DNA from: Bacteroidales bacterium
GTDB taxonomy: Bacteria; Bacteroidota; Bacteroidia; Bacteroidales; Marinilabiliaceae
Length of the DNA stretch: 56,758 bases
NCBI GenBank assembly: GCA_022768325.1
Contig: JALEMI010000090.1
Span: 1 to 56,758, forward strand
Direction of reading: 5' to 3'
The first letter of the stretch is position 1. Every line of letters begins with the position of its first letter. Below, one piece after another: positions 8,910 to 18,441 of the stretch. The position numbers were made by a program, and so were the translations under genes. Under the pieces are notes generated by a model. The model saw only the letters and a list, made by a program, of their open reading frames with translations, was not told where the DNA came from and searched no databases.

Positions 8910-9734
8910 ATGATTCCCAACGAGATTAAGGAGGCCGCAGCATACCTCCAGTCAAGAATAATCGACAACACCACCATCGGCATCGTCCTCGGCACAGGCC
9001 TCGGCGGATTAGTCCAGAAAATCGACATCCAAGAGTGTATCGATTACAAAGACATCCCCCACTTCCCCGTGTCGACTGTTCAAGGGCACTCTGGCCGCCT
9101 CATTGTCGGACGAATTGGCGGTGTCCCTGTCCTCGCCATGCAGGGCCGTTTCCACTTTTATGAGGGATGGTCAATGGCGCAGGTCACGTTCCCCGCGCGT
9201 GTCTTCTGCCTCCTCGGTATCAAGACGCTCTTCGTCTCCAACGCCGCCGGTGGTCTTAACCCGGGCTTCAAGGTTGGCGATGTCATGGTCATTACCGACC
9301 ATATCAATATGTTCGGCACCAATCCGCTTATCGGCCCCAATATGGACGAGTTCGGCCCCCGTTTCCCCGACATGAGCCAGACATACAGCCAACGCCTCGT
9401 CTCCAAGGCCCTCGAAATCGGCAAGGCCGAGAATCTCGATCTCCGCACGGGTGTCTATGTCGGCACTTCAGGCCCTACTTTCGAGACGCCTGCCGAGTAC
9501 AAGATGTTCCGCGCTCTCGGTGCCGATGCGGTCGGCATGAGCACCGTGCCAGAGGTCATCGTCGCTCGCCATTGCGGTCTTGAGGTGTTTGGTGTCTCCA
9601 TCATCACCGATTCAGGCGTCCCCGGCGAGATTGTCGAGGTAAGCCACGAGGAGGTGCAGAAGGTCGCCGCAGCCGCCGAGCCGCGCATGACGCGCATCAT
9701 CGAGGCGCTCATCATCGACGAGGGTAAGAAATAG
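8910..9734 (+). CDS. punA: Purine nucleoside phosphorylase, trimeric type (PNP family)
   Basis: This enzyme cleaves purine ribo- and deoxyribonucleosides with phosphate to release the base, a purine salvage step. Family features are GTGLGG near the N-terminus, the phosphate-binding VQGHSGRLIVG, VSNAAGG, and TSGPTFETPAEYKMF with the substrate-site residues. The frame is open from 8856, inside lpxK, but the ATG at 8910 (MIPNEIKEAA) gives the expected 274-residue length and avoids the overlap. A gene for a nucleotidyltransferase follows after 18 bases. Confidence 0.92.
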   Translation: MIPNEIKEAAAYLQSRIIDNTTIGIVLGTGLGGLVQKIDIQECIDYKDIPHFPVSTVQGHSGRLIVGRIGGVPVLAMQGRFHFYEGWSMAQVTFPARVFCLLGIKTLFVSNAAGGLNPGFKVGDVMVITDHINMFGTNPLIGPNMDEFGPRFPDMSQTYSQRLVSKALEIGKAENLDLRTGVYVGTSGPTFETPAEYKMFRALGADAVGMSTVPEVIVARHCGLEVFGVSIITDSGVPGEIVEVSHEEVQKVAAAAEPRMTRIIEALIIDEGKK

Positions 9735-9752
9735 CCCCCCGTAACAAGACGA

Positions 9753-10775
9753 ATGCAGCCCCCTCTTCTGACGCTTTTCCGCCTTTGCGCCCTCAGCCGC
9801 AACGGTTTCAATCCCCCTTGCGTTTCCACGAAGGAGGCTCACGTCCTCGCGCGGCTCGCAGTGGCCAACGGTGTCGCCGGGTGGCTGCTCGACAGGCTCG
9901 ATGCCGATTACCCCGATTGGCCGCCAACAAAGGCCGTCCGGAAGACGCTTCTCGACGCGGCTCATGTCAATCTCTCTCGATGCGCCGCAATGACGGGTGT
10001 CATCATGAGGATTTCAACCCTGCTCCGCAAGAACGGCATTGAGCCGGTGATTCTCAAAGGCATGGCCCTCTTGCGCGACTATTATCCCGACATCGCGCAT
10101 CGCTCAACGTCCGATATTGACCTCCTTGCGTCAGGTGTCCCCGCCACCCGCATCCGCGATGTCCTCGTGTCCGATGGTGCCGAGCCTATCCGCACTCGCC
10201 CCAATTGGCTCGACGAGGTTCGCAATCACCTGGTGCCAATGAGGTATCGCGGGCTGATGGTCGAGGTCCACAGAAATCTCGCCCGCTACGATGTAGGCTC
10301 CGTCTCGCCAATCGTCAACATTGATAGTCACGTGGTCTCCGCCGAGGCTTTCTCTTCGCTCGATGCTGAGGCTCTCTTTTGCCATCTCGCCATCCATGGC
10401 GCAAGTCATCGACGGCGTACAGAGGTGAGCCTCAAGTGGTACGTCGATTTCGCGCAGGTCATTATGTCCCGCTCCGCCGATCCCGCCGCTTTCGTCTCGC
10501 GGTGTCTTGCCATTGCGCCTTCGGCAAAGTCGGATATTCGCTGGGCTGTGTCCATCGCCATCCCGCTCCTCCCCGCGCCTGTGGGCGATGAGCTCATGGA
10601 GGCTGGCTTCAAGCCCGTCAAGTTGACCCTCGCCGCCATCGATGCCACGACTTTGCGCCTTTGGCCTCTCCGCAAGGCCTTCTATCGGGTGCAGGTCCTG
10701 ACCCTCTCGCTCGTCGAGTTCGTAAAGCGCAACGTCGCCTCCATTCCAACTAACGTTCTGAAACATAGTAATTAA
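9753..10775 (+). CDS. Nucleotidyltransferase family protein (NTP_transf_5 type)
   Basis: This 340-residue protein resembles the NTP_transf_5 family of putative nucleotidyltransferases. The core reads ILKGMALLRDYYP followed by STSDIDLLA; the DxD of the latter is the expected metal-binding pair, with a further region MVEVHRNLAR supplying a possible third acidic residue. Members often lie near surface-polysaccharide genes and have no settled substrate. It begins 18 bases after punA and ends 6 bases before the YfhO gene, so the three are likely cotranscribed. No partner gene is evident. Confidence 0.7.
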   Translation: MQPPLLTLFRLCALSRNGFNPPCVSTKEAHVLARLAVANGVAGWLLDRLDADYPDWPPTKAVRKTLLDAAHVNLSRCAAMTGVIMRISTLLRKNGIEPVILKGMALLRDYYPDIAHRSTSDIDLLASGVPATRIRDVLVSDGAEPIRTRPNWLDEVRNHLVPMRYRGLMVEVHRNLARYDVGSVSPIVNIDSHVVSAEAFSSLDAEALFCHLAIHGASHRRRTEVSLKWYVDFAQVIMSRSADPAAFVSRCLAIAPSAKSDIRWAVSIAIPLLPAPVGDELMEAGFKPVKLTLAAIDATTLRLWPLRKAFYRVQVLTLSLVEFVKRNVASIPTNVLKHSN

Positions 10776-10781
10776 GAATAA

Positions 10782-13265
10782 ATGAACCCTACCCTTAAGA
10801 AGATTGTCTCGCTTTGGCCGCACGCACTAGTGCTTATCGGTTTCATAGTCCTCAGCTTTGTCTATTTCTCTCCAGTAATCAAGGGCAAGACGCTCCCGCA
10901 AATGGATAACATCCACGCCGAGGGTGCCGCCCACGAGCTCGTAGAGTATCAAAAGCAAACGGGCGAGAAGGCTCAATGGACCGACTCCATGTTTGGTGGT
11001 ATGCCGGCCTATCAGATTAAGTCCGATTCCAGCAGCAACGTCTTCTACCACCTGACGCACGCCATTCAGCTCGGCCTCCCGTACACAACGGTCGCTATTC
11101 TCTTCCTCTATCTCGTGGGGTTCTATGTCTTGTTGCTCAGCCTCGGCGTTGGGCGCAATGTCGCCATTGTCGGTGCTGTGGCGTTCGCGCTTGGCTCGTA
11201 TAATATCATCATCATTGCCGCGGGGCATATCACCAAGTGCTACGCCATCGCAATGATGCCCCTCGTTATCGGCGGTGTCCTCATGACTTTCGGCGGCAAG
11301 CGCATCCTCGGTGCCATTTTCACCATGGTGGCCCTCGGTCTCGAATTGGCTTTCAACCATGTCCAGATAACGTATTACCTCGCCCTCGCTCTCGCGTTGC
11401 TCGTCATTTTCGAGCTTGTCCTCGCCATCCGCGAGAAGAAGCTCAAAGATTTCGGCATCAGCATGGCCTTCCTTGCCGGGGCGTCTCTTTTCGCCGTCCT
11501 CCCCAGCACAACAAATCTCTGGACCACATACGAGTACGGTGCCTATTCCATCCGCGGCAAGAGTGAGCTAAAGGCCGCCGACGGGCAGAAGGAGAGCTCA
11601 GGTCTCGACAAGGATTACGCGCTCAGCTGGAGCTACGGCGTAGGCGAGACGCCAACGCTCCTGATTCCCAATGTCGTCGGCGGTGCCAGTGCGGCCATCG
11701 GCACTAAGCTGAAGACTGTCCAAGAGGCAGATCCCCAAATCGCGCAGGTCGTGGCGCAGCAGTCTGCCTATTGGGGAGGTCGTGGCTTCACCTCCGGCCC
11801 TGTCTATGTGGGTGCCATCGTCTGTTTCCTCTTTTTCATTGGCTGTTTCTTCTATCAGGGCAAGGCAAAGTGGTGGCTCGTAGCCGCTACGATTCTCTCC
11901 ATTTTCTTGGCTTGGGGCAAGAATTTCCCGCTCCTGACGGATTTCATGTTCTACCATTTCCCCCTCTACAATAAGTTCCGCACGGTCGAGATGGCTCTCG
12001 TTATCGCCACGGTCACAATCCCTCTCCTCGCCATGCTCGGTCTCAAGGCCATCTACGACAATCCCGAGGATGTCAAGTACCGTCCGGGGAAATTCTTTGC
12101 GGCATTAGGCCTCTCCGCAGGTGTCGCGCTTGTCTTTGCCCTCTGCCCAACCCTTTTCTACGATTTCCTCGATCCCCGCGAGGCTGCCCAGTTCGCCGAG
12201 CTTAAGGCGCAAAACCCCGTGTACGGCACTCTTGAGCAGACGCTTATCGACGCGCGTGTCGAGCTTACCCGCTCCGATGCCATGCGCTCCGTTGTCCTCA
12301 TCATGCTCGCTTCGTCCGCGCTTTGGTTCTGCTCCGTAAGGAAGATTAACGCCAACATCATGGTCGCGACGGTCGGTGTCCTGACCCTTTTCGACCTCTG
12401 GGCTGTCGATCGACGCTATCTCTCAACCGACAATTTCGTTTCACGTTCCGAGAGCCAGAGGTTCACCCTCTCCGAAGCCGATAAGGCCATCAAGGCCGAT
12501 AAGACGCCACACCGCGTCATGGCCCTCTACACCAATCCCTTCAACGAGGTCTACACTTCCTACCATCACCACTCAATCGGTGGCTATCACGGCGCAAAGC
12601 TCCGCCGCTATCAAGACCTCATCGATGCCAATCTCGCCCCCGAGTGGCAAGGGCTCGTCTCCGCGCTCCAACGCCAAGACTACGCCGCAATCGATGCCGC
12701 AATGGCAGCCTCACCCGCGCTCAATATGCTCGGCTGCCGATACATGATTTACAATCCCCAACAGCGTCCGCTTGTCAATCGCTACGCTTTCCCCGAGGCA
12801 TGGTTTGTCTCCAATGTCCGCTCCGTCGCCACGCCCGACGAGGCTCTCGCCGCAATCAAGACCGACGACCTCCGCTCTGTGGCAATCGTCGAGGCCGCTG
12901 CCGACGAGGCTTTCACGCCCGATTCCACAGCCACAATCCGCCAAACGGCCTATGCTCCCGACCGCCTGACATACGAGAGCGTCTCCGCAAACGACGCCAT
13001 GGCGGTCTTTAGCGAGATTTTCTATCCCGCTGGCTGGGTCGCCACCATCGATGGTGCCGAAGCCCCAATCCTCCGTGCCGACTATACTCTCCGCGCCCTT
13101 CGCATCCCCGCTGGGCAACATACAATCGAGTTTTCGTTCCAACCGCAGAGTTTCCGTGTCGGCAACATTATCTCTGTCGCCGCCTCTGTCCTCGTGGTTC
13201 TCTTGATAATTGCGGGTGTGGTTCTCTCCCTCAGGGGACGTGAGCCGCAAGTCGCCAAAAACTAA
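10782..13265 (+). CDS. YfhO family polytopic membrane protein
   Basis: This 827-residue protein has about a dozen hydrophobic segments, then a periplasmic-type C-terminal domain (about residues 540-795) and one last membrane helix. It fits the bacterial YfhO family, GT-C-like proteins implicated in glycosylating teichoic acids or other envelope polymers in Firmicutes and widespread but uncharacterised in Bacteroidota. The early loop with the acidic residues PQMDNIHAEGAAHE resembles the catalytic first loop of GT-C enzymes. The acceptor in this organism is unknown. Start ATG follows the nucleotidyltransferase stop by 6 bases. Confidence 0.8.
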   Translation: MNPTLKKIVSLWPHALVLIGFIVLSFVYFSPVIKGKTLPQMDNIHAEGAAHELVEYQKQTGEKAQWTDSMFGGMPAYQIKSDSSSNVFYHLTHAIQLGLPYTTVAILFLYLVGFYVLLLSLGVGRNVAIVGAVAFALGSYNIIIIAAGHITKCYAIAMMPLVIGGVLMTFGGKRILGAIFTMVALGLELAFNHVQITYYLALALALLVIFELVLAIREKKLKDFGISMAFLAGASLFAVLPSTTNLWTTYEYGAYSIRGKSELKAADGQKESSGLDKDYALSWSYGVGETPTLLIPNVVGGASAAIGTKLKTVQEADPQIAQVVAQQSAYWGGRGFTSGPVYVGAIVCFLFFIGCFFYQGKAKWWLVAATILSIFLAWGKNFPLLTDFMFYHFPLYNKFRTVEMALVIATVTIPLLAMLGLKAIYDNPEDVKYRPGKFFAALGLSAGVALVFALCPTLFYDFLDPREAAQFAELKAQNPVYGTLEQTLIDARVELTRSDAMRSVVLIMLASSALWFCSVRKINANIMVATVGVLTLFDLWAVDRRYLSTDNFVSRSESQRFTLSEADKAIKADKTPHRVMALYTNPFNEVYTSYHHHSIGGYHGAKLRRYQDLIDANLAPEWQGLVSALQRQDYAAIDAAMAASPALNMLGCRYMIYNPQQRPLVNRYAFPEAWFVSNVRSVATPDEALAAIKTDDLRSVAIVEAAADEAFTPDSTATIRQTAYAPDRLTYESVSANDAMAVFSEIFYPAGWVATIDGAEAPILRADYTLRALRIPAGQHTIEFSFQPQSFRVGNIISVAASVLVVLLIIAGVVLSLRGREPQVAKN

Positions 13266-13271
13266 ATCGTT

Positions 13272-15155
13272 ATGGAGTTTGAAAATGACTACCGCCAACT
13301 CTCTTCCGCCGAGGTTGCGCAACTGAAGTCTCAAGGCTGCATGGCCGAGGATTGGTCTGCCGTCTATGTTCGCGGACAGTTCCGTCCCGATCGCATTTGG
13401 GGTGTCTCGTTCCTCGGCACGGTTCACCTCGGCGACATGAGTGGCTCCGTCCACGCCACGTCCGCAGGGGCCGACATGGGTCAGCTCCCGACGACCATCA
13501 TCCGTGCCACGCTCCGAAATGTAAGCATCGCCGATTGGTTCTATATTCAAGATGTCGCGCTAATCGACGGCTATGATGTCGGAGGCCGTTTCGTGGCCAT
13601 CAACTGCGGACGCATTGTGGCAGGAGAGGGCTCTTTCGGTGTCGGGACGCGTGTCAATGTCGTCAACGAGGGTGGCGGACGCGAGGTGGCTCTCTCTTCC
13701 TCGCTGACCTCCAATATTGCCTATCTCATAGCCATGCACCGCTATGTGCCAGGTCTCGTCGACGGCTACGAGAGGCTCGTCCGCAAGGAGGCCGAGGGGC
13801 TGACCGCCCAAATCGCCAAAGATGTCCACATCTTCTCCACTCGTCTCATCGAGAATGTCCGTATAGGCCGACGTGCCATCGTCGACGGGGCTTCCGCTCT
13901 CCGGCACGGCACCATTCTCTCACATCCCGACCAACCTACCACTGTCGGTGTCGATGTCGATGCCGATTCATTCATCTTCGCCGAAGGGGCTGTTGTCAAT
14001 AGTGCCGCCAAAATCCGCAATTGCTTCGTCGGGCAATGCGTAACGGTGGCCGAGGGCTTCATGGCGCAAGATGTTCTCGCTTTCGCAAATTCCCAACTCC
14101 TATGCGGCGAGGCTGTGGCAGTCCTTGCCGGACCCTATACGGTCAGCCATCATAAGTCGACCCTTCTCATCGCCGGCGCATACTCGTTTTTCAATGCGGG
14201 CAGCTCCACCAACGGGAGCAATCACCAGTATCGCCTCGGCCCAATCGAGCAGGCGGTCTACGAGCGCGGCGTCAAGACGGGCTCAGGCTCCTACCTCCTC
14301 TATCCCGCCCACATAGGGGCTTTCACGATGGTTGTCGGACACCATAAGACTAATCCCGACACCACGGCATTCCCGTTCTCCGTTCTCGCCGAGAAGGAGG
14401 GCGAGAGCCACCTCATCGTCGCCCAAAATCTCCGTTCCATGGGCCTCTTCCGCGATTGGAGGAAATGGCGTTCCCGCGACCGCCGTGTCCTAAAGTCCGA
14501 CCAGATAAGCTACGATGTCCTCAACCCCATCACGGTGCGCCAAATGATGGATGCCGTCCGCCGCATCGAAGGCCCTATGGCGGAGAGCAAGTCTGCCCAT
14601 CTCATCGAGGGCGGTCTCCGTATCAAGAGGGCTCTCCTCCCCCGTGCCGCTGTCGCGTATCGCCAGGCGATAGACCTCTACCTCGCCAAGGAGTACTCAC
14701 ACGATGCGGGGCAGAGCGAGTCGCTCAATTGCGATTGGACCGATGCGGGCGGGTTGATTGCCCCGCTCAGCGAGGTCCGCGCCATCGAGTCCAAGGTTGC
14801 TTCCGATGCCTACGATTCCGTTGCGCAAATAGCCGACGATTTCGCTTCCCTCGCCGAGAGAGTCCCAAACCTTGCGACCCGATGGGCCGTCGGGCAGGCT
14901 CGCCAATGGTACGGTTACAACGACACCGAGGACGATTTCAAAGACGCCGTCCAACATCTCGCCGAGGCGTGTCACAATATCAAGGAGGCCACGCTTGCCG
15001 ATGCCACGCGCGAGTGGGCGGCTAAGATGAAGGTCAGCTATGGCGTCGATGCCGACCTTCACGATTCCGATGCCGACTTCTCGGCTCTCCGTGGCGATTT
15101 CGATTCTCATCCCGATGTCCGCGATGTCCGCAAATATTACGACGAGATGGGCTAA
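13272..15155 (+). CDS. DUF4954 family protein, predicted left-handed beta-helix
   Basis: This 627-residue protein starts 6 bases after YfhO. It matches my recollection of DUF4954, a family seen in Bacteroidota. Residues about 40-330 are built of short Val/Ile-rich turns (for example RNVSIADWFYIQDVALIDGYDVG, here shortened in meaning to repeated turns) as in hexapeptide-repeat acyl- or nucleotidyl-transferases. The C-terminal 200 residues are helical. No signal peptide is seen. An acyltransferase or sugar-nucleotide role is a guess from fold only. Placement next to YfhO and glmS hints at envelope sugar metabolism. Confidence 0.65.
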   Translation: MEFENDYRQLSSAEVAQLKSQGCMAEDWSAVYVRGQFRPDRIWGVSFLGTVHLGDMSGSVHATSAGADMGQLPTTIIRATLRNVSIADWFYIQDVALIDGYDVGGRFVAINCGRIVAGEGSFGVGTRVNVVNEGGGREVALSSSLTSNIAYLIAMHRYVPGLVDGYERLVRKEAEGLTAQIAKDVHIFSTRLIENVRIGRRAIVDGASALRHGTILSHPDQPTTVGVDVDADSFIFAEGAVVNSAAKIRNCFVGQCVTVAEGFMAQDVLAFANSQLLCGEAVAVLAGPYTVSHHKSTLLIAGAYSFFNAGSSTNGSNHQYRLGPIEQAVYERGVKTGSGSYLLYPAHIGAFTMVVGHHKTNPDTTAFPFSVLAEKEGESHLIVAQNLRSMGLFRDWRKWRSRDRRVLKSDQISYDVLNPITVRQMMDAVRRIEGPMAESKSAHLIEGGLRIKRALLPRAAVAYRQAIDLYLAKEYSHDAGQSESLNCDWTDAGGLIAPLSEVRAIESKVASDAYDSVAQIADDFASLAERVPNLATRWAVGQARQWYGYNDTEDDFKDAVQHLAEACHNIKEATLADATREWAAKMKVSYGVDADLHDSDADFSALRGDFDSHPDVRDVRKYYDEMG

Positions 15156-15161
15156 TTTCAT

Positions 15162-15169
15162 TACATTTG
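15162..15169 (+). promoter_or_regulatory. Promoter -7 box for glmS
   Basis: TACATTTG matches TAnnTTTG and lies 38 bases before the glmS ATG. No good -33 TTG is visible upstream, which is still DUF4954 coding sequence at that point. Confidence 0.5.
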
Positions 15170-15207
15170 TTTTAAATTCATACACAACAACTCTCTAATT
15201 CTGTCCC

Positions 15208-17046
15208 ATGTGTGGCATTGTAGGATATATAGGAGGTCGTACCGCCTGGCCCATTATCGTTAAAGGTCTTCAACGTCTTGAATACCGCGGCTACGATTCC
15301 GCAGGCGTTGCTGTTCTCAACGAGGGGGATCTCAAACTCAGAAAATGCCGTGGCAAGGTGTCCGACCTTGTCCAGATGGTCAAAGGGCAAGACCTCAGCG
15401 GCGCAGTCGGAATCGGTCACACACGTTGGGCTACGCACGGCGAGCCTAACGATGTCAATGCCCACCCCCACGTCTCCATGAACGGCAAGTTTGTTGTCGT
15501 CCACAACGGCATCATCGAGAATTACCGCGAGATTAAGGCCCATCTCATCGAGAAAGGATATACGTTCAAGAGCCAAACCGACACTGAGGTCTTCGCCAAT
15601 TTTGTCGAGAGTCTCTATCTCTCCGAGAAGCTCACTGCCGAGCAGGCCGTCAAGGCAGCCCTCCGCCGCATCATCGGTGCCTACGGTCTCGGCATCATCT
15701 GTGTCGATGAGCCCAATGCGCTCTTCGCCGCGCGAAAGGGCAGTCCCCTCGCAATAGGTCTCGCCGAGGGCGAGTATTTCCTCGCCTCCGATGCCACGCC
15801 CATTGTCGAGTACACCGACCAGCTCATCTACCTTGAAGACGAGCAGGTGGCTGTCCTCACCCGCAATGGTTACAACATCTCAAATTTCAACGACGACCAC
15901 GTCGACCCCGTAATCACGCACGTCGATTTCGATGTCGACAATGTTGACAAGGGCTGTTATGAACACTATATGCTCAAGGAGATCCACGAGCAGCCCCAGT
16001 CCATCGCCGACACCATGCGAGGCCGCGTCAATCCCGAGAATCACACCATAAACCTCGGCGGCATAGCCGATGCCATGCCACGCCTCGCTTCGGCGCGTCG
16101 CATCATTGTCGTCGCCTGCGGCACGTCTTTCCACGCCGGTCTCGTTGGCGAGTATCTCTTTGAGCAATACGCGCGCGTCCCCGTCGAGGTGGAGTATGCC
16201 TCCGAGTTCCGCTATCGCAACCCCATCATCAACGACGACGATGTCATTGTGGCAATTTCTCAAAGCGGTGAGACGGCCGACACTCTCGCCGCCATCCGCA
16301 TGGCTCACGAACGCGGGGCTCTCGTGCTTGGCGTTTGCAATGTCGTCGGCTCTTCCATAGCCCGCGAGACAGATTCTGGTATCTATACCCACGCCGGCCC
16401 AGAGATTGGTGTCGCGTCCACAAAGGCTTTCACGAGCCAAGTTGTCGTCCTCGCCATGATGGCTTTCGCCGTCGGTCGTCGCCGTGGTGTCCTCGACGAG
16501 GCAACCTACGCGTCGCTTATCGACGGCCTCTCAAACGTCCCGTCGCTCATCTCACAGGTCCTCGATTCCGCTGCGCAAATCCGCGAGGTGGCCCGTGCCT
16601 ACCAACTCGCCCAAAACGCCATTTACCTCGGCCGCGGCTACCTCTATCCCGTCGCCCTCGAAGGGGCTCTTAAGCTGAAGGAGATTTCCTATGTCCATGC
16701 CGAGGGCTATCCCGCTGCCGAGATGAAGCACGGCCCCATCGCGCTAATAGACAATTGTATGCCAGTCTTCGTCCTCGCAACTCACGATAAGTTCTACGAC
16801 AAGATTGTCAACAATATCCAAGAGGTCAAAGCGCGTAAGGGACAGGTAATCGCCATTGTCACCAAGGGCGATTCCGAAATCAGCAAGATGGCCGACTATG
16901 TCATCGAGATTCCCGTTTGCCAAGAGGCTCTCCTCCCCCTCGTGGCCGTCGTCCCGCTCCAGCTCATCAGCTACTACGTGGCCGTCATGCGCGGTTGCAA
17001 TGTCGACCAGCCCCGTAATCTCGCAAAGTCCGTGACTGTCGAATAA
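15208..17046 (+). CDS. glmS: Glutamine--fructose-6-phosphate aminotransferase (isomerizing)
   Basis: GlmS makes glucosamine-6-phosphate from fructose-6-phosphate and glutamine, the entry step for peptidoglycan and lipid A amino sugars. It has an N-terminal glutaminase domain whose catalytic Cys2 follows the initiator (MCGIVGYIGGR), with GHTRWATHG and the oxyanion region HNGIIENY. Two SIS sugar-isomerase domains follow (CGTSFHAG, SQSGETADT) and the family-ending NLAKSVTVE. Length 612 is normal. No glmS ribozyme is visible in the 52-base leader. Confidence 0.96.
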   Translation: MCGIVGYIGGRTAWPIIVKGLQRLEYRGYDSAGVAVLNEGDLKLRKCRGKVSDLVQMVKGQDLSGAVGIGHTRWATHGEPNDVNAHPHVSMNGKFVVVHNGIIENYREIKAHLIEKGYTFKSQTDTEVFANFVESLYLSEKLTAEQAVKAALRRIIGAYGLGIICVDEPNALFAARKGSPLAIGLAEGEYFLASDATPIVEYTDQLIYLEDEQVAVLTRNGYNISNFNDDHVDPVITHVDFDVDNVDKGCYEHYMLKEIHEQPQSIADTMRGRVNPENHTINLGGIADAMPRLASARRIIVVACGTSFHAGLVGEYLFEQYARVPVEVEYASEFRYRNPIINDDDVIVAISQSGETADTLAAIRMAHERGALVLGVCNVVGSSIARETDSGIYTHAGPEIGVASTKAFTSQVVVLAMMAFAVGRRRGVLDEATYASLIDGLSNVPSLISQVLDSAAQIREVARAYQLAQNAIYLGRGYLYPVALEGALKLKEISYVHAEGYPAAEMKHGPIALIDNCMPVFVLATHDKFYDKIVNNIQEVKARKGQVIAIVTKGDSEISKMADYVIEIPVCQEALLPLVAVVPLQLISYYVAVMRGCNVDQPRNLAKSVTVE

Positions 17047-17085
17047 GACAGTTCTGTCGACTCATTTTAAATAAAGAGCTATATT

Positions 17086-17129
17086 CGCGCCATCCCTTCG
17101 CTTCCCACGGGGAGGTAGGGGACGGCGCG
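17086..17129 (+). terminator. Hairpin between glmS and rbfA
   Basis: CGCGCC at 17086-17091 pairs with GGCGCG at 17124-17129, with inner CCC/GGG pairing. It could terminate glmS transcripts or form part of the rbfA leader. The following bases (ATTTC) are not a strong T-tract. Confidence 0.4.
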
Positions 17130-17156
17130 ATTTCGCCAAATTTCTTCACTTCAATT

Positions 17157-17561
17157 ATGGAATCAACAAGACAAAAAAAAATATCAAGGCTTCTGCAAAA
17201 AGAGGTCGCTGAGATGTTCCAACGCGAGCTTAAGGAGCTGACACTCGGGGCCATGCTCTCCGTCACCATTGCCCGTGTGTCGTCAGACCTCTCTGTCGCA
17301 AAGTTCTATCTCTCCATTTTCCCCGAGTCCAAAGCGGCCGAGGTCCTCGACAATATCAACAAAAACAAGGTCGCCGTTAGGTTCACGCTCGGCAAGCGCA
17401 TTGGCAAGCAGCTCCGCATTGTCCCCGAACCCGCGTTCTTCATCGACGACAGCCTCGGCTATCTCGAAAACATCGACGGCCTCCTTGCCGACGAGCGCAA
17501 GGCCATGACACGTCCCGAAGGCTGGCAAGCCCAAGATGACCCCAACGCCTACGAAGATTAG
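17157..17561 (+). CDS. rbfA: Ribosome-binding factor A
   Basis: RbfA assists late maturation of the 30S subunit and 16S rRNA 5' end processing. The protein is 134 residues. It shows the family N-terminus (RQKKISRLLQKEVAEMFQ), the KH-like core with SVTIARVSSDLSVAKFYLSI, and the segment ALGKR-like FTLGKRIGKQLRIVPEP followed by FFIDDSL. The gene stands apart from the usual infB/truB context. A methyltransferase gene follows after 17 bases. Confidence 0.92.
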   Translation: MESTRQKKISRLLQKEVAEMFQRELKELTLGAMLSVTIARVSSDLSVAKFYLSIFPESKAAEVLDNINKNKVAVRFTLGKRIGKQLRIVPEPAFFIDDSLGYLENIDGLLADERKAMTRPEGWQAQDDPNAYED

Positions 17562-17578
17562 CCCCCTTCTTTACACCG

Positions 17579-18403
17579 ATGCACTACGACCCCATAAAAC
17601 GAACGCTGGGCAGCTTCTTCAATAGGACGCCACGCCTGCGAATCCTTTTCTACAATCTTCTCGATATTCTCCTGCTCCGTTCTTGGCACATCCGTAAGGC
17701 TCTGCGCCAATGGTCGCAAGAGAGGGGTGGCAAGTCCGCCGATGCCCTCGACGCGGGAAGCGGCTTCGGCCAATACTCTTACCGACTTGCCAAGTTGTGC
17801 AACGGCGGTCATGTCACGGGTGTCGATGTCAAGGATGAGCAAATAGCCGATTGCAACGCCTTTTTCAAGAGGCTCGGAATGGCCGACCGCGCCTTTTTCG
17901 AGGTGGCAGACCTCACGACCTACCGCCGTCCCAACTCTTTCGACCTCATTCTCTCCGTCGACGTGATGGAGCATATCGAGGCCGATGAGGCTGTCTTCGC
18001 CAATTTCAGCGAGTCGCTCCGTCCGGGCGGTCTTCTGCTCATCTCTACTCCCTCCGACCAGGGTGGCTCCGATGCCGATGAGCATGACCACGATGGCCAA
18101 GTCCACGGCTTTATCGATGAGCACGTGCGCGATGGCTACAATATCGACGACATTGCCCAGAAGCTCCGCCGTGCCGGTTTCTCCCGCGTCGAGGCGGCTT
18201 TCTCCTACGGTGCGCCCGGTCACGTCTCGTGGGTTCTTTCCATGAAGTGGCCAATATCGCTCCTCAACGTCTCCAAGGCATTTTTCATCCTCTTGCCTTT
18301 CTATTACGTTGTCACTTTCCCGTTCTGCCTGATTCTCAATTGGGCCGATGTGGCCAATTCCCATAAGTCCGGTACGGGTCTCATTGTCAAGGCTTTTAAA
18401 TAG
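17579..18403 (+). CDS. Class I SAM-dependent methyltransferase of unknown substrate
   Basis: This 274-residue methyltransferase has the SAM motif DAGSGFGQYSYRLA (about residues 54-67), the acidic second motif VTGVDVKDEQ and LILSVDVMEHIEADEAVFA, the motif typical of the Methyltransf_11/23 families. A hydrophobic stretch near the C-terminus (SKAFFILLPFYYVVTFPFCL) suggests membrane association, which would fit a lipid or lipid-linked sugar substrate. It lies between rbfA and a Lol-type permease and is probably cotranscribed with both. The substrate cannot be deduced. Confidence 0.75.
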   Translation: MHYDPIKRTLGSFFNRTPRLRILFYNLLDILLLRSWHIRKALRQWSQERGGKSADALDAGSGFGQYSYRLAKLCNGGHVTGVDVKDEQIADCNAFFKRLGMADRAFFEVADLTTYRRPNSFDLILSVDVMEHIEADEAVFANFSESLRPGGLLLISTPSDQGGSDADEHDHDGQVHGFIDEHVRDGYNIDDIAQKLRRAGFSRVEAAFSYGAPGHVSWVLSMKWPISLLNVSKAFFILLPFYYVVTFPFCLILNWADVANSHKSGTGLIVKAFK

Positions 18404-18441
18404 TCCACACACACCCGCCTGGGCAGAATCCCTCTCTTCCG

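Noticed and set aside
15156..15207. glmS ribozyme
   Set aside because: The 52-base leader is too short and lacks the ribozyme core.
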